From JBGPJM01 sp041485385 (lineage in GTDB: Bacteria > Planctomycetota > Phycisphaerae > Phycisphaerales > UBA1924), in assembly GCA_041485385.1 (NCBI GenBank), contig JBGPJM010000167.1, forward strand, positions 1 to 11,175: 11,175 nucleotides of DNA, in the 5' to 3' direction. The first letter of the stretch is position 1; each line of letters opens with the position of its first letter. The notes beneath the pieces are model-generated. The model was not told the origin of the DNA and ran no database searches. It saw nothing but the letters and a program-made list of their open reading frames with translations. Shown here piece by piece: positions 6,698 through 11,175 of the stretch. A program made the translations under genes and the position numbers.

Positions 6698-8731
6698 ATG
6701 CGTCGGATTGCACCCTTCGTCTGTGTATGCTCGCTGGCGTTCCCCTGCCTGGCTACGGCGCAGACGATCACGTTCGAATCGCTGCTCAGGGAGATGGTGG
6801 ATCGCGAGGCGGTGGCGAAGTTCCCCGAGCCGGCGTACACGTGCAAGCAGTTCAGCAGCTACGATCGAGCCTCCACCACCGCCGAGAACCCCGCCACCTG
6901 GTTCGCCAACGGCGATGTCAACCAGTACATCCGCGTCGAGGAGACGGCCGGGCGCAAGGAATGGGTGATGGCCGACATGGACGGCCCGGGGGCCATCGTC
7001 CGCATCTGGTCGGCCAACCCGAAGGGAACATTGCGGGTCTACCTCGACACCGGCGCGGCCCCCGTCATCGAGAGAAAGATGGAGGATGTCCTGGGCGGGA
7101 AGTGGCGCGTGGAGCCCCCGCTCTCCGAAGAGACCTCCCGCGGCTGGAACCTCTATCTCCCCATCCCCTACGCGAAGCACTGCAAGATCACCAGCGACGC
7201 CGATGGCTTCTACTACCAGGTGAACCACCGGACGTACGCGCCCAGAACCGGGGTGAAGACGCTCGCGGCGGCCGACCTGGCCAAGTCGAACCAGGCGATC
7301 GATACGGCCAACGGCGCGCTGCGCCAGGGCGACTGGACCGCGCCGCTCAAGCTCGGGGCGCCGAAGATGGCGGCGACGGGGGAGTCGGTGGAGATCTACA
7401 GCTCGGCGGGCCCAAACGCGCTCACGAGGGTGGCGGTGACCGTCGGGTCGGCGGACATGGCGCAGGCGCTGCGGTCGGTCGTGCTGGTCGGTGAGTTCGA
7501 CGGCGAGCAGACGATCTGGGCGCCGCTCGACGGGGTCTTCGCGCAGACGGGGGGCGTCTCGCCCTTCTCCGACCGATACCGGCGGGTCATGGCGCCGTCC
7601 TACTTCGAGTGCGCGTGGGTGATGCCGTTCAAGACCAAGGGGACACTCAAGCTGGTGAACCTCGGGAAGGAGCCGGTGGGGCTGAGCGGCGCGGCGTTGG
7701 CGTCGCCGTGGAAATGGGACGCCCGTTCGATGCATTTCCACACGGCGTGGCGCCAGCAGTACCCCCTGCACGTGTACGGCGGGAAGGGGACGCTCGACTG
7801 GAACTACGTCGAGGTCACGGGCAAGGGCGTGTACGTGGGCGACACACTGGCGGTGATGAACCCGGTGCCGGAGTGGTGGGGCGAGGGGGACGAGAAGATC
7901 TACGTGGACGGCGAAAAATTCCCGTCGCACTTCGGGACAGGGACGGAGGACTACTACGGGTACGCGTGGTGTTGCCCCGTGCCCTTCACGCACCCGTTCC
8001 ATTCGCAGGTACGGTGCGACGGGCACGGGTCATCGGGGAGCGACACTAACTGGGGGCACACGACGGTCACCCGGGTGCGGTCGCTGGACGCGATCCCGTT
8101 CACCAAAAAGTTCAAGTTCGACATCGAGGCGTGGCACTGGAAGGAGTGCGACGTGGCGTACGCAGCGGTGACCTGCTTCTACGCGACGCCGGGAGCGACA
8201 TCCAACCGCGAACCGCAGCCGGCAGAGGTCGCCAAGCCGTTGCCGCAGCCCCCGCCGCCCCCGGCGCCGATGAAAATCGAGGGGGCCCTCGAGTGCGAGC
8301 AGATCGCGATCGCGTCGAAAACGGAGGGGCTGCTGGTGGGCCCGCAGGAGGGGGGGGGGTTCGGGCCGGCGCTGTGGAGCGGGGAAAAGCAGTTGTGGGT
8401 GCAGGCGCGGAAGCCGGGGGACTTCGTGGAGCTGTCGATCCCGCGGACGCTCCCCGAGAAGAGGCTGCACATGATCGTGTACGCAACCCGGTCCTGGGAC
8501 TACGGGATCGTGCAGTTCAGCATCAACGGCAAGCGAGCGGGCAAGGAGGTGGACCTCTTCAACGACAAGGGGCACGCAGTGGCCGCGACGGGGCCGATCG
8601 ACCTGGGCGAGTTCGAGGCGGCGGGCGGACGCATCACGCTGCGGGCGGAGCTGGTGGGGTCCAACCCGAAGGCCGAGGGGACCAAGTCGTACTTCGGGCT
8701 GGACTGCGTGGTGGTGAAGCCGGTGAAGTGA
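6698..8731 (+). CDS. Exported GH172 (DUF2961) glycoside hydrolase with C-terminal accessory domain
   Basis: A 677-residue enzyme of the DUF2961 family, now GH172, whose studied members act on furanosides such as difructose dianhydride I and arabinofuranosides. A Sec signal is clear (MRRIAPFVCVCSLAFPCLATA, cleavage after residue 21). The double jelly-roll catalytic region covers about 35-510: QFSSYDRAS, KEWVMADMDGPGAIVRIWSA, IPYAKHCKITSD, then QQYPLHVYGGKGTLDWNYVE. GEGDEKIYVDGEKFPSHFGT leads directly into GTEDYYGYAW. Glu396 (GEGDE) and Glu417 (GTED) are 21 residues apart, the same spacing as the Glu270/Glu291 pair reported for the Bifidobacterium GH172 enzyme, as I recall it. After a Pro-rich linker near 515-522, residues 525-677 form a beta-rich galactose-binding-like domain, probably carbohydrate binding. 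A ten-base G run at 8350-8359 is in frame. It probably starts the operon with the transporter genes; the substrate is inferred only from the family. Confidence 0.92.
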   Translation: MRRIAPFVCVCSLAFPCLATAQTITFESLLREMVDREAVAKFPEPAYTCKQFSSYDRASTTAENPATWFANGDVNQYIRVEETAGRKEWVMADMDGPGAIVRIWSANPKGTLRVYLDTGAAPVIERKMEDVLGGKWRVEPPLSEETSRGWNLYLPIPYAKHCKITSDADGFYYQVNHRTYAPRTGVKTLAAADLAKSNQAIDTANGALRQGDWTAPLKLGAPKMAATGESVEIYSSAGPNALTRVAVTVGSADMAQALRSVVLVGEFDGEQTIWAPLDGVFAQTGGVSPFSDRYRRVMAPSYFECAWVMPFKTKGTLKLVNLGKEPVGLSGAALASPWKWDARSMHFHTAWRQQYPLHVYGGKGTLDWNYVEVTGKGVYVGDTLAVMNPVPEWWGEGDEKIYVDGEKFPSHFGTGTEDYYGYAWCCPVPFTHPFHSQVRCDGHGSSGSDTNWGHTTVTRVRSLDAIPFTKKFKFDIEAWHWKECDVAYAAVTCFYATPGATSNREPQPAEVAKPLPQPPPPPAPMKIEGALECEQIAIASKTEGLLVGPQEGGGFGPALWSGEKQLWVQARKPGDFVELSIPRTLPEKRLHMIVYATRSWDYGIVQFSINGKRAGKEVDLFNDKGHAVAATGPIDLGEFEAAGGRITLRAELVGSNPKAEGTKSYFGLDCVVVKPVK

Positions 8732-8748
8732 ACCAAGAAAGAGACTCA

Positions 8749-8772
8749 CGCAGGGGCGCAGAGGCGCGGGGA
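8749..8772 (+). repeat. Short dispersed-type repeat (CGCAGAGG family)
   Basis: Between the GH172 stop and the permease start lie imperfect 8-nt units (CGCAGGGG, CGCAGAGG, CGCGGGGA) preceded by GAGACTCA. Read on the minus strand they spell a PLRLCVSA-like peptide. This is the usual signature of the 'acgcagaggcgcagagg' repeats scattered through many cyanobacterial and planctomycete genomes. It is non-coding here. Genome-wide copy number cannot be seen from this window. Confidence 0.45.
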
Positions 8773-8784
8773 AGAAAAGGTCGA

Positions 8785-9870
8785 ATGTCGCCACGGACGA
8801 CCTGGACGGGCAGAGATGGGAGTGGGTCGATCCACGCTCGTCCGCGTACGCCCGCGCCCGGAACGGCCCTCGCGCGGGGGGCTGCCCCGAGGGAGGTGGT
8901 CTTCGCGCTGGCAGCGCTGGGGCTGGTCCTGGTGCTGGGGGCGGTGTTCAACTACGAGGGCCAGTTCTTCTCGCCGGGGACGCACGCCGATGCGCTCTGG
9001 CAGATCGCCGGCTACGGCATCCTCGCCTGCGGGATGACCGTGGTCATCGTCTCGGGGGGGATCGACCTGGCGGTGGGATCGGTGGTGGCCCTGTGCGGCG
9101 TGGTCTTCTCGCTGCTGGTGATCCGGCACGGGTGGACGGGGTGGACGGCGATCCCCGTTGCCGTCGGCATCGGGGCCGTCGCCGGGGCGGCATCGGGATC
9201 ACTCATCGCCTTCGCGCGGGTGCAACCGTTCATCGCCACGCTGGCGATGATGGCCTTCGCGCGCGGGCTTGCGAAGTCGGGCTGGGTGTCGGGGAACACC
9301 AAAATCACCCAGTACCCGCCGCCGCACGTGATGGACGTGCTCAACACCCGCATCTTCGTGACGCCGGGGGTGAGAATCTCGGTCGGCGTCTTCGTCTTCG
9401 TCGCGTGCGTGGCGGCGACGCTGCTGATGCTGCGCTTCACGGCGCCGGGCGTGCACCTCTACGCCGTCGGGGACAACGAGGAGGCCGCGAGGTACGCGGG
9501 CCTGCCCGTGCGACGCACCAAGGTGCTCGCCTACACCTACTGCGGCGCCCTGGCGGGCCTGGCCGGGGTGCTGTTTGCCGCGACAGAGCGGCAGGGGAAC
9601 CCCGACGGGGGCGTCGGGTATGAACTGACGGCGATCGCGATGGTGGTGATCGGTGGCACGTCCCTGAAGGGGGGCAAGGGGGGAGTGGTGCTGACGCTGC
9701 TGGGGGCGTTGACGATCGGGTACCTGCGGAAGGTGCTGGACATCAATGCGGTGGGAACGCCGATGCAGCTCATGATCACTGGGGGGATCATCGTGCTGGC
9801 GGTGCTGGTGCAGGGGCTGCGGGGGACGCGGGTGCGCCTTGAGCGGGTAGGCGAGCCGAGGGCGCGGTAG
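8785..9870 (+). CDS. ABC sugar transporter permease, RbsC/YtfT/YjfF type
   Basis: A 361-residue inner-membrane permease of the ribose/galactofuranose import family (BPD_transp_2). Hydrophobic segments start near residue 38 (VVFALAALGLVLVLGAV). They continue through the hallmark GGIDLAVGSVVALCG at about 91-105, AGAASGSLIAFARVQPFIATL, VGVFVFVACVAATLLM, the cytoplasmic GDNEEAARYAGLPVRRTK at about 229-246, and AMVVIGGTSLKGGKGGV at about 285-301. A last helix, MITGGIIVLAVLVQGL, sits near the C-terminus. The length is normal for the family. The start is the ATG at 8785 (AAAAGG 4 nt upstream). The first 35 residues are Arg/Pro/Gly-rich and overlap sequence resembling a dispersed repeat, so the start is less sure than the rest. 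It lies 53 nt after GH172 and 68 nt before the binding protein. No ATP-binding subunit is seen in the window; it must be elsewhere or lost. Confidence 0.9.
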   Translation: MSPRTTWTGRDGSGSIHARPRTPAPGTALARGAAPREVVFALAALGLVLVLGAVFNYEGQFFSPGTHADALWQIAGYGILACGMTVVIVSGGIDLAVGSVVALCGVVFSLLVIRHGWTGWTAIPVAVGIGAVAGAASGSLIAFARVQPFIATLAMMAFARGLAKSGWVSGNTKITQYPPPHVMDVLNTRIFVTPGVRISVGVFVFVACVAATLLMLRFTAPGVHLYAVGDNEEAARYAGLPVRRTKVLAYTYCGALAGLAGVLFAATERQGNPDGGVGYELTAIAMVVIGGTSLKGGKGGVVLTLLGALTIGYLRKVLDINAVGTPMQLMITGGIIVLAVLVQGLRGTRVRLERVGEPRAR

Positions 9871-9925
9871 ACTCGGGGCGATCGTGATGGGGCCGGGACG
9901 AGACGGTGAGAGCGAGTCGAGCACG

Positions 9926-9931
9926 AAGGAG
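9926..9931 (+). promoter_or_regulatory. Ribosome binding site of the binding protein
   Basis: AAGGAG is 7 nt before the ATG at 9939. It favours that start over the in-frame ATG at 9906, which lacks a site and adds an Arg-rich leader. Confidence 0.65.
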
Positions 9932-9938
9932 ACCTGCG

Positions 9939-10931
9939 ATGCGGCTGATCGATACGCGGCGGAGAGCGGCGCTGGTGACGCTGGGTGTAACGGCGGGAGC
10001 GGCGGTGCTGTTCATGTCGGGTCTGGCACCGGGGCAGCCGGCTCAACCGGAGGCGCCCAAAACGAAGGCGATCAAGATCGGCTATTCGCAGTGCAACCGC
10101 GGCGAGCCGTGGCGCGAGCAGATGGACAAGGACATCAAAGCCAACGCCGATAAGCACCCCGAGATCAAGCTGTCGATGAAGGACGCGCAGAACGAGGCCG
10201 TCACCCAGCAGGCGCACGTCCGCGAGTTCGTCTCCGCGAAGGTGGACCTGATCATCATCTCTCCCAAGGACACCTCCCTCACCCAGGCGGTGGCCGACGC
10301 GTACAAGGCCGGGATCCCCGTGATCGTGCTCGACCGGGCCGTGGAGGGCGACGGCTACACCTGCTTCATCGGCGCCGACAACCGCCTCATCGGGGCCGAG
10401 GTGGGCAAGTGGGTGGTGAAGACGCTCGGTGGGAAGGGCAACGTCGTCGAGCTCAAGGGGCTGTCCTCGAGCACGCCCGCGGCCGACCGCTCCGAGCCCT
10501 TCCGTGAGGCGATCAAGAGCACCGAGATCAAGGTCGTCTACGACGCCGACATGGAGTGGCTGAAGGACAAGGCCCGCGAGAAGATGCAGGCGGCCCTGGC
10601 CCGCAACCCCAAGAAGGGGTCGATCAACCTCGTCTACGGAGCCAACGACCCTGCGGCGATCGCGGCGTACGAAGCCGCCAAGGACGCCGGCCGGGAGAAG
10701 GAGATGATGTTCATCGGCGTCGATGCGCTCCCGCACGAGGGCGTCGAGGCCGTGAAAAAGGGGATCCTCGACGCGACGTTCCTCTACCCCAACGGAGCCG
10801 ACCTGGCGATCGAAACCGGCCTGAAGATCGTCGCGGGGAAGAAGGACATCCCCAAGAAGATCACGCTGGGGACACGGCTCTACACGAAAGAGAACGTGGA
10901 GAAGGGCGGGGAGGAGATCAGGCCGAAGTAG
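9939..10931 (+). CDS. Periplasmic sugar-binding protein of an ABC importer, YtfQ-like
   Basis: A 330-residue solute-binding protein of the RbsB/Peripla_BP_4 family. The N-terminus (DTRRRAALVTLGVTAGAAVL) is a Sec or Tat signal followed by a Pro/Gln-rich spacer. The mature protein starts near KIGYSQCNRGEPWREQ. Core motifs of the two-lobed fold are visible: AHVREFVSAKVDLIIISPKD, AGIPVIVLDRAVEGDGYTCF, IGADNRLIGAEVGKW, GKGNVVELKG, INLVYGANDPAAIAAYEA and FIGVDALPHEGVEAVKKG. The NVVEL-(K/Q)G motif, the DR near residue 131 and the C-terminal LYTKENVEKGGEE resemble E. coli YtfQ, which binds galactofuranose, more than RbsB. This comparison is from memory. It is encoded 68 nt after its permease in the same direction. 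The ligand is likely a monosaccharide, possibly a furanose; this is inference from family and the GH172 neighbour. Confidence 0.9.
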   Translation: MRLIDTRRRAALVTLGVTAGAAVLFMSGLAPGQPAQPEAPKTKAIKIGYSQCNRGEPWREQMDKDIKANADKHPEIKLSMKDAQNEAVTQQAHVREFVSAKVDLIIISPKDTSLTQAVADAYKAGIPVIVLDRAVEGDGYTCFIGADNRLIGAEVGKWVVKTLGGKGNVVELKGLSSSTPAADRSEPFREAIKSTEIKVVYDADMEWLKDKAREKMQAALARNPKKGSINLVYGANDPAAIAAYEAAKDAGREKEMMFIGVDALPHEGVEAVKKGILDATFLYPNGADLAIETGLKIVAGKKDIPKKITLGTRLYTKENVEKGGEEIRPK

Positions 10932-10983
10932 GCCGTGCATACTGCGGATGAGGACCGCGCTCCACTGCGAGAGGAAGCAGACG

Positions 10984-11055
10984 ATGCCAGACGAGGAGCA
11001 GGACGAAGGAATGGCCTGGCAGCCCGAAGCGCCAAGTGATACGGGTCCCACCTAA
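10984..11055 (+). pseudogene. 5' end of a gene that appears interrupted after about 19 codons
   Basis: The ATG at 10984 has AGGA 8 nt upstream and reads MPDEEQDEGMAWQPEAPSD before an abrupt end four codons later (TGPT, stop at 11053-11055). It is the third gene in line after the permease and binding protein, where the transporter's ATP-binding subunit or another catabolic gene might be expected, though the residues present do not resemble any known N-terminus. Just after the 19th codon there is a TA (11040-11041), followed by sequence of different character and a new gene start at 11143. A natural reading is that a mobile element inserted here. It could also be a chance short frame. Confidence 0.4.
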
Positions 11056-11130
11056 TCCCCGCGCGCCGTTGCGCTTCCGTTAGGTTGCGCGAAGCCGGCC
11101 GGCATGCGAGACTGCCTGTGCTCATTGAGC

Positions 11131-11137
11131 AAGGAGG
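11131..11137 (+). promoter_or_regulatory. Strong ribosome binding site
   Basis: AAGGAGG, a full match to the anti-Shine-Dalgarno core, is 5 nt before the ATG at 11143. It makes this a real gene start despite only 11 codons being visible. Confidence 0.7.
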
Positions 11138-11142
11138 CTCGT

Positions 11143-11175
11143 ATGCACGTCGAAGCGCACGCCACGATGGAGGAG
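11143..11175 (+). CDS. N-terminus of a gene running off the right edge, possibly an IS630-type transposase
   Basis: Eleven codons, MHVEAHATMEE, are visible after a perfect ribosome site. The pattern (hydrophobic-V-x-x-H-x-(S/T)-x-E-E at the very start) resembles the N-terminus of the helix-turn-helix domain of IS630-family transposases, as I remember them. This fits the abrupt end of the preceding frame at a TA. Eleven residues cannot prove it. Confidence 0.45.
   Translation, partial: MHVEAHATMEE

Larger units (their letters stand above)
11041..11175 (+). mobile_element. Possible left end of an IS630-type insertion sequence (cut by window edge)
   Basis: A plausible element starts after the TA at 11040-11041, the target dinucleotide used by IS630/mariner elements. 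About 100 nt of leader follow, with a GTTGCGC direct repeat (about 11069 and 11083) and a CCTAA...TTAGG pair, then a coding start with an excellent ribosome site. The other end, the terminal inverted repeat partner and nearly all of the transposase lie outside the window, so this is a hypothesis. Confidence 0.3.

Noticed and set aside
6311..8026. 571-codon minus-strand open frame opposite GH172
   Set aside because: It is rich in Arg, His and Pro, has no motif, and is fully antisense to a conserved catalytic domain.
9537..11051. 504-codon minus-strand open frame opposite the permease end and binding protein
   Set aside because: It is antisense to two recognised transporter genes and gives no recognisable domain.
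11094..11103. GCCGGCCGGC palindrome as an operator
   Set aside because: A ten-base GC palindrome is expected by chance at this GC content and has no partner or known regulator nearby.

Overview
The window looks like chromosomal DNA from a planctomycete, probably of the Phycisphaerae type. It is very GC-rich. It carries proteins ending in the planctomycete 'GC-type dockerin' tail (two EF-hand-like repeats finishing in ...FFAGC), an ECF sigma factor of the kind common in that phylum, and large exported glycoside hydrolases with Sec or Tat signals. This assignment is inference from gene content. No rRNA, tRNA or CRISPR was seen.

Layout. (1) Positions 1-825: two convergent genes whose C-terminal dockerin tails are near copies. 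The left one shows only its last codons; the right one is a choice-of-anchor R type surface or secreted protein. (2) Positions 927-1725 (-): an exported intradiol ring-cleavage dioxygenase. (3) Positions 1992-2945 (+): an ECF sigma factor overlapping by ATGA a badly broken partner gene, probably its membrane or LolA/RseB-like regulator. (4) Positions 2956-6171 (-): a Tat-exported GH116-family glycoside hydrolase with an extra beta-sandwich module inserted in its N-terminal half. (5) Positions 6333-6652 (+): the relic of a secreted BTRD1-repeat protein. (6) Positions 6698-10931 (+): a carbohydrate gene set made of an exported GH172 (DUF2961) hydrolase, an RbsC/YtfT-type ABC permease and a YtfQ-like periplasmic binding protein. 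(7) Positions 10984-11175: the first 19 codons of a next gene, apparently cut at a TA, followed by the start of another gene that may be an IS630-type transposase.

How the genes may work together. GH116 and GH172 are transcribed divergently and both act outside the cytoplasm. GH172 enzymes known so far cleave furanosides, and YtfQ-type transporters import furanose sugars, so the right half reads as a furanoside release-and-uptake locus. The usual ATP-binding subunit is not visible.

A striking feature is the number of reading-frame breaks. At least seven are visible between 0.7-2.95 kb and 6.3-6.65 kb, while the large genes from 2.96-6.17 kb and 6.7-10.9 kb are intact. Some breaks lie in homopolymers and may be sequencing errors. 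Their uneven spread, the internal stop and the shortened genes point to real gene decay for at least the sigma partner and the BTRD1 relic.
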